From Planctomycetota bacterium (GTDB taxonomy: Bacteria; Planctomycetota; Planctomycetia; Gemmatales; Gemmataceae): DNA of 52,454 nt. Under the pieces are notes generated by a model. That model had not been told where the DNA came from, ran no database searches, and was given only the letters and a program-made list of their open reading frames with translations. A program made the position numbers and the translations under genes. The DNA lies in contig VGYC01000025.1 of NCBI GenBank assembly GCA_016873095.1, forward strand, positions 1 through 52,454, given 5' to 3'. Of the stretch, positions 35,272-43,938 are shown piece by piece. The stretch's first letter is position 1, and each line of letters opens with the position of its first letter.

Positions 35272-37284
35272 TTAATCGACCAGCGGTGTCTTCTCATCCA
35301 CGCGCACGCGCACCGGCGATGACGCCACCGTGATCTCCTGGGCGCGCGTCACGCCGGAGCTGTAGCGGACCATGAGGCGGTAGCTGCCTGGCTCGAACGC
35401 GAAGCGTGCCAGCGGGGCCTGCTGGCCGCCGCGGCCGTCGCCGCCGGAAATCTCCTGCACGCCGCGGAGCTTGCCTTGCTTGTCCATGATCTGCACCTTG
35501 CTGCCGGTCGCGCCTCCCTTGCCTGCCACGGTGATCGTCACAGGCTGACGCTTGCCATCGGCCGGCGGCGCCCCCAGCAGTACTGCCGATTCTTGTCCTT
35601 CGTTGTTGAGCACCAGGTCGAGGGCGCCGTCATTGTTGAGGTCCACCAGACAAACGGCCTGCGAATTGAAGATCTTCTGCTCGAGGCCGATGCTGGTCGT
35701 GGCGTCCTCGAATGCGCCGTCGCCCTTGTTGCGGAAGAAGCGGTTGGGCCCGCGCAGGCAGCCGACTATCAAGTCCGGCTTGCCGTCGTTATCGAAGTCG
35801 CCATGGGCCGCGCTCGTCGCCCAGCCCGTGAAGGTGGCCAGAGCGCCGGCCTTGGCGGTGACGTCGCTGAAACGACCCTTGCCGTCGTTCTTGAAGAGCT
35901 TGCAGCCATCCTTGAGCGGGACAAACAGGTCAGGCACGCCGTCGCCGTCGAAGTCGCGGAAGACCGGGCTGGCTTTGCCTGTCTTGTAGGCGATGCCGCT
36001 GTCGCGTGCCTCCGCGAACGTGCCCTTGTTGTTGAGAACGAGAATGCCATCGCCGCCGCCGTACAGGAAATCGGGCCGGCCGTCGCCGTTGACGTCGCAC
36101 ACGGTCAGCGTGTCGCCCTTCATGCCGGCGCCGACGCCGTCAACTCCCAGGCCAACCTCGGTGGAAACATCCTCGAACGGCTTGCGGCCAGGTGCTGGAT
36201 TCCCGGTACGGTTGCGGTAGAGCCGCAGGCCATGGTAGCCGTTGGCCAGCAGAATGTCCGGCACGCCGTCGCCGTCGTGGTCGATCCACACGGCTGCCGT
36301 CAGAGTGTAGGTCTTTTCCAGCGGCAACATGGCGGAATCGTCGCGGAAGCTGCCGCCCAGGTTGGTGAGCAACTTCGGACCCGAGGGAGTCGCCAGCAAC
36401 AGGTCCGGCTTGCCGTCGCCGTTGTAGTCGGCCCAGACGGCGGAGCGAGCGCCGCCCGTGATGGGCAAGCCGGCCTCGTTGAGCGATTCGCCGCCGTTCA
36501 TGAGCAGCGTTACCTTGCCGCCGCCGACGAGACACAGGTCCATCTTGCCGTCGCCATCGATGTCGGCACAGGAGATGGCCTGGGCTTCCGGATCGACGCG
36601 GCCCAGAGCGGAAAAGTGCGTGAAGCCGGCCATGCCGTTGAGCCGGCGAAAATCCTCACCGCCCCAGCCGACGAAATCGCGCTTCGGGTTGTAGTCCAGA
36701 AGTTTCAGGCTCACGCGCAGCCGCTGAATCTTGGCGCGACGATTATGCAAGTCCTCCAGGTTGCCGTTGATCATGCACGGGGCGACGGTCTCGCGGCCTG
36801 CGACCATCTCGGCAACGATGCCGGCGAGCTTTTCCGGCTGGCCGGCAAAACTACGGAGCAGAAACGGCTCGGCGTGGCTATGGTTCCACCACTCGCCGCC
36901 GCCGTAGGCCTGGTACCACCAGGTGCCGCAGCAGGTCTCGCTGGCGCCGCCGTTGTGGAAGAAGATGGCCGCCTTGCCCGGCTCGGCCCAGTCCATCTGC
37001 GGCTTCCACTCGTTGGGTCGCAAGCCGCCTCGCCCGATGTTGTGCTTGATGAGGTCCTGCGGATGCTTGCCCTTGATGTCGCGTTCCTTGCGATAGATGA
37101 TCAGGTTTTTCTCGCGATCCACCGACACCACGCGCATGAGCATGATGTGCGTGGACTGGGAAACGACAGCGCCCAGGCTCATCGGCGCCTCGACATAGGC
37201 TGCCGAGCGCTGCACGAAACAGGCCGCGCACAGGCCGCTCCCCGCAATGGCCAGGATCAGCAGACGTCCGTGATTGAGCTTCAT
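35272..37284 (-). CDS. Secreted FG-GAP/VCBS-repeat protein with a conserved N-terminal domain
   Basis: A 670-residue protein. A signal peptide (residues 1 to about 30, LLILAIAGSGLCAACFVQRSAA) is followed by an N-terminal domain of about 190 residues containing VVSQSTHIMLMRVVSVDREKN, GKAAIFFHNGG and the striking ETCCGTWWYQAYGGGEWW. From about residue 235, seven or more FG-GAP repeats carry calcium-binding D-x-D-G-D-G-x-x-D loops (ADIDGDGKMD, ADYNGDGKPD, IDHDGDGVPD, CDVNGDGRPD, RDFDGDGVPD, DFDNDGKPD, VDLNNDGALD), giving an integrin-like propeller. A beta domain closes the protein (GSYRLMVRYSSGVTRAQEITV). GGAGG five bases upstream supports ATG 37284 over 37296. It sits in the operon between the TPR and PQQ genes. 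Confidence 0.88.
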   Translation of the reverse strand: MKLNHGRLLILAIAGSGLCAACFVQRSAAYVEAPMSLGAVVSQSTHIMLMRVVSVDREKNLIIYRKERDIKGKHPQDLIKHNIGRGGLRPNEWKPQMDWAEPGKAAIFFHNGGASETCCGTWWYQAYGGGEWWNHSHAEPFLLRSFAGQPEKLAGIVAEMVAGRETVAPCMINGNLEDLHNRRAKIQRLRVSLKLLDYNPKRDFVGWGGEDFRRLNGMAGFTHFSALGRVDPEAQAISCADIDGDGKMDLCLVGGGKVTLLMNGGESLNEAGLPITGGARSAVWADYNGDGKPDLLLATPSGPKLLTNLGGSFRDDSAMLPLEKTYTLTAAVWIDHDGDGVPDILLANGYHGLRLYRNRTGNPAPGRKPFEDVSTEVGLGVDGVGAGMKGDTLTVCDVNGDGRPDFLYGGGDGILVLNNKGTFAEARDSGIAYKTGKASPVFRDFDGDGVPDLFVPLKDGCKLFKNDGKGRFSDVTAKAGALATFTGWATSAAHGDFDNDGKPDLIVGCLRGPNRFFRNKGDGAFEDATTSIGLEQKIFNSQAVCLVDLNNDGALDLVLNNEGQESAVLLGAPPADGKRQPVTITVAGKGGATGSKVQIMDKQGKLRGVQEISGGDGRGGQQAPLARFAFEPGSYRLMVRYSSGVTRAQEITVASSPVRVRVDEKTPLVD

Positions 37285-37405
37285 TCCGACCTCCAATTTG
37301 CGATTCGTCGATTCTCAGTTCCTGGGATTCGTTGCGTTGCCACCCCCCTCTCAGCACCCCGGCAACGAATCCTGGCGGCGGGCGTATCGCCGTAACGGTC
37401 CCAAA

Positions 37406-40400
37406 CTAACCGGCCCGCAGCGTCTTCAGTCGTTCCCGGGCGGGTTCCGCCCAGCGGCTGGAGGCGTAGTCGCGAATCAGGCGTTCCAGCAAGCGGATGG
37501 CCTGGTCGTTCTGCTTCATCTCCGAGAAGGCGCGGGCGGCTTCCAGCAGGGCAGGGGCGCTCAGGTCCGGATAATCATAGGTAAACGGCACGGCCAGGAG
37601 CGCGGCGGCGGCCTCGGCGTACTTCTTCTGCTCCATGCGGCACATGCCGATCTCGAGCTGCGCCTTGGCCGCGGTTTCGGTCGCGGCCCGGTTCACGATC
37701 TGCGCGTAGACGTTGACCGCCTGGTCGTACTGCTTCTGCTGCTGCAGCGCGTATCCCATGCCGTAGCGGGCCTCGTCCACCAGCGGACTATTCGGAAAGG
37801 CGGCGACACAGCGTTCATGGCTTCGCCGGCTTTCCTCCCAGTTCTTCAACTGTGCAAACGCGAAACCGAGCCGGACGAGAGCGACGTCGCTCACGCCAGC
37901 GATGTTTTGCAACGGCGGCTGGTCGCGGAAACCAATGAGCTTCTTGATGGCCTCGGCCCAGTCCTTGTCGTTGATCAAACATTCGCCGGCGCGATATTGC
38001 GCCTGGCCGATGAGGTTGCTCTTGGGATTGGCGGCAACCGCGTTGAATTGCGCCAGGGCGGCCTTGCGATCCCCCTTGGCCGCGTACACGGCGCCGAGGC
38101 GCAGCCGGACCTTTTCCGTAAGCTCGGCAGGCGGCTCCTTGTCGAGCGCCTCGTTCAGGAGCTTTTCCGCCTCGTCGAACAGCGTGCGCTGCGTGAGCAT
38201 CTCGGCCAGCTCGAAGCGTGCCTCGATGGCCAGCGGCTGATCGGCGAAGTCGGCGATCAGGCTTCTGTAATGGCCCCAGGCTTTCTTCTCGGCGAGCTGA
38301 ACCGGGACGGCCTTGAGCGGCACGACCGGCGGCGGCAGGTTGGCTTCCTGCGGCTTGCGCTTGTTCAGTTCCTCGCGCACCTTGGCGGCGTGGGCAGCCT
38401 CAAGCTCACGGGCGCCCAGCAAACGATTTCCCCACGCCGCCTCGTAAAGCATCCGCGCCCGCGGACCGACGGCGTCGGCGTTCTTCTTGATCGCTTCGGC
38501 CTGGCCTTCGAGGAATTGCACGGCGTCGGCGATCGACTTGAAGCCCTCGCCTTGCAGCGTCTGCAGGAGCTGGACTTCCTGTGGGTTCTTGGTGCCGGCG
38601 GGTATCTTGCGGGCCGCTTCGAGTTTCTTCTCGCCTTCCTCCTTGAGGCATTGCGCGAAGCGCAGCGCCGCCTCCATGGCCTCGGGGGTGTTGGCGCTTT
38701 GCTTGATCACCATGTCGAACAGCGATCGCGCTTCGGGCAGCTTGCCGGCCTCGCGCAAGGCCAATCCCTGATGATAGCGCAGCAGTCCGACCCAGTTGCT
38801 GCGCTTGGGATCCTTGGCCAGCTCCGGCTCGAGCTCGGGCCGCGACTTGGCCAGCATGTCGGCGGCCTCGGCGGCGCGATTTTGACTCCGCAGCAGCGTG
38901 GCCAGCTCCATCAGACCCATCGCTGCCGCCTCCGTCCGCTTCCACGGGTCGCCGGTGAACTTGCGCAGCTCGTTGATGGCGCCGTTGGCATCGCCGCCAG
39001 CTGCCTGCGCCTTCGAACGCTCCAGCAACGCCTGACCGATCAGCGGATCCTTCGGGAACTGCGTGATGATCCGGTCGTAAGCCGCGCGCGCGGCATTGTA
39101 GGCTTGCGTCCGCTCGGCGGGCTGACCCTGCAGGCCGGCCTGTCGCTGCCGGCACAGGCCCAGCTTCAACAGGGCATCCGCCGCGAGCGGGCCCTTCGGC
39201 TGGCTGTCGATGAAGCCTTCGAGCAGCTCGGCAGCGGCCTTCATCTGCTCTTCAAGCTTGCCGGCTTCGAGCGCATCCTCCGGCGTGCCCCTGGGCGCCA
39301 GGCGAATGATGCAGTCAGCAATGATGTATGGCGTCGCCGCCTGATCGCCGTTGCGCTCGGCCACGGGAATGCTCGCGAACACCTGCTTGGCCTGTTCGAG
39401 ATCGCCCTTGTTGTAGTAGGTCAGCCCCAGGCTGTAACGAGCCGTGTTGATCTGCGGGGCTTCCGGAAACTTGGCGATGACGGCCTGATAGCGCTTGATC
39501 GTGTCGTCCTGCCAGCGGGCCATCTCCTTGGCGCGCTCCGCAGCATTGGGGTTCTTCTCGGCCGCCAGGATGCGGAAATAGCTGTTCTCCGCTTGCCGGA
39601 ACATCACCGCCGGCAGCAGCGGACTTTGCGGATACTTCTCCAGGAAGCGAGCGCAGGCCTTGTCCGATTCGTTGAAATCGCCCGCCAGGTGCAGAGCGCT
39701 GATGAGCCGCTGGGCAATCTCCTCCTCGCGCCGCGGCAAGAACTTGTCGTTGAGGAGCTGGTTGTAGGTGCCGGCGGCCTCCTTGTGCTGATTGAGCTGC
39801 TGCTGCGTGTCGGCGATCTCGAGCAGGATCTCGCCGCGCCGCTCGCGGGCCTCGGGGTCCGTGCCCATCTGACCGGCACGGTCGGCCGCCTGGCGATAGG
39901 TCGTCAGCGCTATGGTCAGCGCCTTCTGAAAACCAGCCTGGTTTGCTTGCGCGTCGGGCGCCATGCCTGCCTGCGCCTTGCCGAGCCACAGCAACACCTG
40001 GTCGCTCACATGCTTCTCGCGCTCGACCAGCGGCGTCAGCGTCTTGATGGCCTCGGCGAAATCCTTGAGCTGCACCTGGCAGAAACCGATGCGCAGCTCC
40101 GCTTCGCCGCGCAATGGCGACTGCGGATCAAGCTTGATGAACTCGACGAAGCGATCCTTGGCGTCGCCGAATTTGCCCCCCTCATAGAGAAGCACGCCGA
40201 GATAGAAGCGTGCACGCTGCACGTGGTCCGGCAGCGGCCCACGCACCAGCTCTTCGAGCCGCAGCTTCTCGACCGGGTCGTTCTGGAACTTCGCCGGATT
40301 CTGCAGGAGCAACGCGGCGTCCTTCTGGCTCTTGGCAAAATCGGCAAGCACGCCGTCGTAATGCGTCTGGGCCTCGGCACGTTCATCGGCGGCGTGATGC

Positions 40401-41194
40401 GTGCGGGCCAGCAGGTAGCGGGCGTGATTGCCGTATGCGGGATCGGCGAAGGGAGCCAGCAGGCTCAGCGTCTTCTCCGCCGCTGCATGGTCCTTCATCA
40501 GGAAGCAAGCGAAACCGTGCAAGTAACGACCCAGATCGCGATAGCGGCTCTTGGCCAGAACCGGATCCTGCAAGAAGTCGGCGGTGGTCTGCCGTGCTTC
40601 CTTGACCTTCATGCCGCGCAGTTCCATCTCGGCCTGGTCGCAGCGGGCGCGGGCGGACCATTCCTGATCAGCAGCCGCCTCCTTGTTGTCCGCATTCTTG
40701 GCGCGGGCGGTGAAGGCCGCGGTTGCCAGCGCGAATTGCTGCCGGGCCTCGTCGAAACGCTGCCGGGCAGCGTCGCGGCGCTGGTTCGCCTCCTGCGGCT
40801 TGGCGTCGGCGATGGCCAGTTCCTGCACGCCCTGGCCGCGCTGCGCGAGACCAAGATGATAGAGCACTTGCGGATGCTCGGGCAGGTTCTTCTGCCCGGC
40901 CAGCCCTTGCAGCAGGTCGCGTGCCTCCTGGTAATTGACAGGCGGATTCGCGAGCAAGGCCAGCGCAAGCCCGTAGCGGGCGCTCGGCGCCTCCTTGTGC
41001 CCACCGAACTTCGCCAGGAATTCCTTGTAGCGAGCCACGGCAAACGGATAGCTCTTCTCGTTGAACGCCTTGCGGGCGCTGTTGAGCATCATGGCCGCTT
41101 GATCGGGGGCCTGGGCGCGGGCGTTTTCACTCAGCATGACGAATGCAGCGGTGAACAGTGCAAGACCAATGGTGCCATGGTTGATCGCTTTCAT
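37406..41194 (-). CDS. Large secreted tetratricopeptide-repeat protein
   Basis: A 1,262-residue protein with a Sec signal peptide (HGTIGLALFTAAFVMLSENARA, cleavage near residue 27), then TPR-type helical repeats over nearly its whole length: ARKAFNEKSYPFAVARYKEFLAKFGG, AARQRFDEARQQFALATAAF, AKDRFVEFIKLDPQSPLRGEAELRIG, ARAAYDRIITQFPKDPLIGQALLE, YDQAVNVYAQIVNRAATETAAKAQLEIG. These resemble the YbgF/BamD-like outer-membrane-associated TPR class. ATG 41194 is favoured (AGGAG ten bases upstream) over 41212. The protein could be the scaffold of the complex encoded by this operon, which is inference from context. Confidence 0.9.
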   Translation of the reverse strand: MKAINHGTIGLALFTAAFVMLSENARAQAPDQAAMMLNSARKAFNEKSYPFAVARYKEFLAKFGGHKEAPSARYGLALALLANPPVNYQEARDLLQGLAGQKNLPEHPQVLYHLGLAQRGQGVQELAIADAKPQEANQRRDAARQRFDEARQQFALATAAFTARAKNADNKEAAADQEWSARARCDQAEMELRGMKVKEARQTTADFLQDPVLAKSRYRDLGRYLHGFACFLMKDHAAAEKTLSLLAPFADPAYGNHARYLLARTHHAADERAEAQTHYDGVLADFAKSQKDAALLLQNPAKFQNDPVEKLRLEELVRGPLPDHVQRARFYLGVLLYEGGKFGDAKDRFVEFIKLDPQSPLRGEAELRIGFCQVQLKDFAEAIKTLTPLVEREKHVSDQVLLWLGKAQAGMAPDAQANQAGFQKALTIALTTYRQAADRAGQMGTDPEARERRGEILLEIADTQQQLNQHKEAAGTYNQLLNDKFLPRREEEIAQRLISALHLAGDFNESDKACARFLEKYPQSPLLPAVMFRQAENSYFRILAAEKNPNAAERAKEMARWQDDTIKRYQAVIAKFPEAPQINTARYSLGLTYYNKGDLEQAKQVFASIPVAERNGDQAATPYIIADCIIRLAPRGTPEDALEAGKLEEQMKAAAELLEGFIDSQPKGPLAADALLKLGLCRQRQAGLQGQPAERTQAYNAARAAYDRIITQFPKDPLIGQALLERSKAQAAGGDANGAINELRKFTGDPWKRTEAAAMGLMELATLLRSQNRAAEAADMLAKSRPELEPELAKDPKRSNWVGLLRYHQGLALREAGKLPEARSLFDMVIKQSANTPEAMEAALRFAQCLKEEGEKKLEAARKIPAGTKNPQEVQLLQTLQGEGFKSIADAVQFLEGQAEAIKKNADAVGPRARMLYEAAWGNRLLGARELEAAHAAKVREELNKRKPQEANLPPPVVPLKAVPVQLAEKKAWGHYRSLIADFADQPLAIEARFELAEMLTQRTLFDEAEKLLNEALDKEPPAELTEKVRLRLGAVYAAKGDRKAALAQFNAVAANPKSNLIGQAQYRAGECLINDKDWAEAIKKLIGFRDQPPLQNIAGVSDVALVRLGFAFAQLKNWEESRRSHERCVAAFPNSPLVDEARYGMGYALQQQKQYDQAVNVYAQIVNRAATETAAKAQLEIGMCRMEQKKYAEAAAALLAVPFTYDYPDLSAPALLEAARAFSEMKQNDQAIRLLERLIRDYASSRWAEPARERLKTLRAG

Positions 41195-41267
41195 CCTTCG
41201 CGGTCTCCTCATGCAGGCGCGGGTTCAAGTTGCGAGTGAATGCGAGGCTGGTCAGGGGCTCATGGGC

Positions 41268-41537
41268 TCATGAGTTCGTGGGCGGCTTGAAGCCGATCTT
41301 CTCTCGGATAGTGTCCGGCAGCGCTTGCAGCATGCGCAAAACTTCAGCGAGCACACGGCCGTGCTCAGCGAGCACGTGGCTGTGCTCGATCAACGTGGAC
41401 TCGATTCGGCCAAAGCGCTCCGCGTTGATGCGATCCATTTCGGAAAGCCTCCCTATGAACGCCGCCTGGTTCTGGATCAGCATGGCCATCGCTTCCTCCA
41501 GCTTGCCGTTGCCGTCGGCTTTCGATTTCGATTTCAT
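41268..41537 (-). CDS. Small coiled-coil protein
   Basis: An 89-residue protein with charged MKSKSKADGNGKLEE, then amphipathic helix with heptad-like spacing (MLIQNQAAFIGRLSEMDRINAERFGRIESTLIEHSHVLAEHGRVLAEVLRML), ending DTIREKIGFKPP. It has no signal peptide or membrane segment, so it is cytoplasmic. AGGAG with six-base spacing precedes the ATG. It lies 73 bases upstream of the TPR gene on the same strand and may be the first gene of that operon. No function is known, though short helical proteins of this kind recur in planctomycetes. Confidence 0.75.
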   Translation of the reverse strand: MKSKSKADGNGKLEEAMAMLIQNQAAFIGRLSEMDRINAERFGRIESTLIEHSHVLAEHGRVLAEVLRMLQALPDTIREKIGFKPPTNS

Positions 41538-41855
41538 CGCGAACTCCTGGAGGGATCGCTGGCGTCAAGTTGCGGGCGCTTCCGGATGGGGCTGGGAGGA
41601 ACGGCATTCTGCCGGGCACTGCGCTGCCGGGCATTGCATTGCCGCCGGACGCCCCTGGCAACGGGGAGGACATGGGGGATGGTTGCGCCCCGCCCGCAGG
41701 CCATTCACAACATTGTTGCAGGCGGTCTTTCGAGCGTCAATAGGCGGGAAACTGAATTCGGGAACTTGCAGAATGCGGCGTCGCCTGTCACAATACTGAC
41801 GGCACCCCCAGCCTCCCGCCGAAACCGCCATCAGGGATTCTTTCTCGGAGCGACC
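41538..41855. promoter_or_regulatory. Divergent intergenic region with a short direct repeat
   Basis: These 318 bases lie between the coiled-coil gene (minus) and the DUF5684 gene (plus). I see no gene. The words GCCGGGCACTGCGCT and GCCGGGCATTGCATT stand in tandem near 41611-41640. Promoters for both directions must lie here, but no strong -35/-10 pair was identified. Confidence 0.35.
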
Positions 41856-42596
41856 ATGGCCGCAGCAGCGTTAGTTGCCGTTGCATTCTACTTTGCGATC
41901 GTTGTCTTGATGATTGCTTCGATGTGGCGTGTCTTCACCAAGGCAGGTCAGCCCGGCTGGGCGGCGCTCATCCCGATCTACAACACAATCGTCTTGCTGG
42001 AGATCGTCGGCAAGCCCGTGTGGTGGATCCTGTTGCTGCTGATCCCGGTCGTGAATCTCGTGTTTGTGGTCATCTTGTTCGTCGAGCTGGCCAAGTGCTT
42101 CGGCAAGGGCGCGGGCTTTGCCGTCGGCCTCATACTTCTTGGCTTCGTCTTCTTCCCGATGCTGGCCTTCGGCGACGCCGAATACCTGGGCCCCGATGGC
42201 GGCGGGGCGCCACGGCGGAGAAAGGTGCGACGTGACCGCGACGGCTACGAAGACGACTATGATGATGACGACTTCGACGACCGGCCACGCAAGAAGATCA
42301 GCGCCCGCGGCGGCCGGGACGATGATTTCGACGATGACGATGATCGCGACGAGCGCCCGCGCAAGCGACTGCCTCCACCTGATGATGACTTCGACGACGA
42401 GGCGCCGCGCTCGGCCCGAATCAAGGCTGCGGCCCCCAAACCGCCGCCGTTGCCCATTCCCGCTCCCAAGGCACCGGCTGCCGGCGATTCCTCCGTGGTC
42501 GAGTGCTCGAGTTGTGGCCGCAAGCTGAAGATCCCCGCCACTGCCGTCGGCAAGAAGGTGAAATGCCCAAGCTGCGGCAACGCGTTTGTCGCGTGA
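41856..42596 (+). CDS. DUF5684-type membrane protein with acidic linker and zinc ribbon
   Basis: A 246-residue protein. Residues ~5-105 match the DUF5684 pattern: a first membrane helix, MWRVFTKAGQPGWAALIPIYN, GKPVWWILLLLIPVVNLV, LAKCFGKGAGFAVGLILLGF, FFPMLAFGDAEYLGP. That is three to four membrane helices in all. Residues ~115-195 are a disordered linker alternating Arg-rich and Asp-rich patches (DDYDDDDFDDRPRKK and similar). The last ~35 residues form a zinc ribbon, CSSCGRKLKIPATAVGKKVKCPSCGNAF, which probably faces the cytoplasm. ATG 41856 follows GGAG at about six bases and fits the family start; the longer upstream frame is non-coding. It is convergent with the ABC permease gene, 15 bases away. 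The role is unknown. Confidence 0.85.
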   Translation: MAAAALVAVAFYFAIVVLMIASMWRVFTKAGQPGWAALIPIYNTIVLLEIVGKPVWWILLLLIPVVNLVFVVILFVELAKCFGKGAGFAVGLILLGFVFFPMLAFGDAEYLGPDGGGAPRRRKVRRDRDGYEDDYDDDDFDDRPRKKISARGGRDDDFDDDDDRDERPRKRLPPPDDDFDDEAPRSARIKAAAPKPPPLPIPAPKAPAAGDSSVVECSSCGRKLKIPATAVGKKVKCPSCGNAFVA

Positions 42597-42611
42597 GCAC
42601 TTAAGCGGCTC

Positions 42612-43934
42612 TCAATTGCGCGCCTTCAGGCGATCGACCAGGACTGCGGCAACGATGATGCTGCCCAGGACGATTTTCTGCCAGGAACTTTCCACGCCGG
42701 TGAGGTTCATGCCATTGCGGATGACGGCGATGACGAGGGCGCCGATGAGCGTGCCCATGACGCGGCCCTCGCCTCCGGACAGGCTCGTGCCGCCCACCAC
42801 CACGGCGGCGATGACGTACAGCTCGTACATCTGACCGTAGGTGGGCGCGCCGCTCTTGAGCTGCGACGCCATGATGACGCCCCCGACCCCGGCCAGCGCC
42901 GCGCACAGCGCGTAGACGAAGAGGCGGACACGTTCGACGCGGACACCGGACAGACGGGCTGCCTCGGCATTGCCCCCCACGGCGTAGATGTATCGTCCAA
43001 GCGTGGTCCGCGTCATGAGGACGTGTGCGGTCACGTACAGCAGGCCCATCAGCACGACGGCGTTCGGAATGCCGGCGAGGTCGGCGCCGCGGCCCAACCA
43101 CACGAACGACTCCGGCAGGTGATAGATCGATTGATTCGCCGACAGCTTCTCGGCCAGCCCGCCGGCCACGAGCATCATGCCCAGCGTGACGATGAACGGC
43201 GGCACCGCGAAGTACGTCACGATGGCGCCCGTGAACAGGCCGACTCCAGCACACACAAGGATCGCCGCCAGACAGCACAGCACCATGGCGCCCGGGGCGG
43301 CCTCCTCGGCGTTCGCGGCATCTCGAATCAACAAAGTTGCCAGCACCGCCGACAGCGCGATCAAGCTGCCCACCGACAGGTCGATGCCTCCCGACACGAT
43401 CACCAGTGTCATGCCGATGGCAATGATCGCGATGACAGCGATCTGATTGGCGATGTTCAGGAGATTGTCGGTACGCAGGAAGTTGGGCCAGACATAACTT
43501 GGCAAGCGCACGACCGGAATACCGGCCAGCTTCGGCAGCAGCTTGTCGAGATGAGCCAGCAGCGACCAGCGGCTGGCGGAATAACTGGCGGCGATGACGT
43601 CGGGCCCAGCCGTCGTCGAATCGAGTTTTGTCAGTGCCAGCCTGGCGGCGCGCGGCGGGCCCTTGACGGCCAGCACGACCTGGACGCCCGCCTCGACAAG
43701 CTTGTCCTGCAGCACCTGGGCAAAGACGCCGTCGTCGGCGCCGCTGCCGGCGACAATGGCCACGCGTACGCCGCTGCCGCGCTCGTGAATGATTTTCTCG
43801 GCAAGTGCTTCGCCTCCGGCCGCCCCGCCGATGTTCTGTTCCGCCAGCGTGGCCGCGCTGTAGAACGCGCACAGCAGCACGAGCACCGCCACCATGCCGT
43901 GATTGGAGAACAGCCGCAACCAGCGTGGCATCAT
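42612..43934 (-). CDS. Ribose-type ABC transporter permease with an extra N-terminal domain
   Basis: A 440-residue permease of the BPD_transp_2 (RbsC) family. The core runs from about residue 148 (FLRTDNLLNIANQIAVIAIIAIGMTLVIVSGGIDLSVGSL) through family motifs PPFIVTLGMML, GRYIYAVGGNAEAARLSGV, VVVGGTSLSGGEGRVMGTLIGAL and WQKIVLGSIIVAAVL. Between the first membrane helix (~13-32) and the core is an insertion of about 110 residues with alternating strands and helices (GVRVAIVAGSGADDGVFAQVL, EAGVQVVLAVKG, TAGPDVIAASYSASRW), absent from E. coli RbsC and expected outside the membrane. It starts just after the ATPase stop (43939), so the two are translationally coupled. No periplasmic binding protein gene is adjacent, so the substrate is unknown. 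Confidence 0.9.
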   Translation of the reverse strand: MMPRWLRLFSNHGMVAVLVLLCAFYSAATLAEQNIGGAAGGEALAEKIIHERGSGVRVAIVAGSGADDGVFAQVLQDKLVEAGVQVVLAVKGPPRAARLALTKLDSTTAGPDVIAASYSASRWSLLAHLDKLLPKLAGIPVVRLPSYVWPNFLRTDNLLNIANQIAVIAIIAIGMTLVIVSGGIDLSVGSLIALSAVLATLLIRDAANAEEAAPGAMVLCCLAAILVCAGVGLFTGAIVTYFAVPPFIVTLGMMLVAGGLAEKLSANQSIYHLPESFVWLGRGADLAGIPNAVVLMGLLYVTAHVLMTRTTLGRYIYAVGGNAEAARLSGVRVERVRLFVYALCAALAGVGGVIMASQLKSGAPTYGQMYELYVIAAVVVGGTSLSGGEGRVMGTLIGALVIAVIRNGMNLTGVESSWQKIVLGSIIVAAVLVDRLKARN

Positions 43935-43938
43935 TATT

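Noticed and set aside
37274-41239. Open plus-strand frame of 1,321 codons antisense to the TPR gene
   Set aside because: The minus-strand frame has a signal peptide and clear TPR repeats; the antisense product shows no family features.
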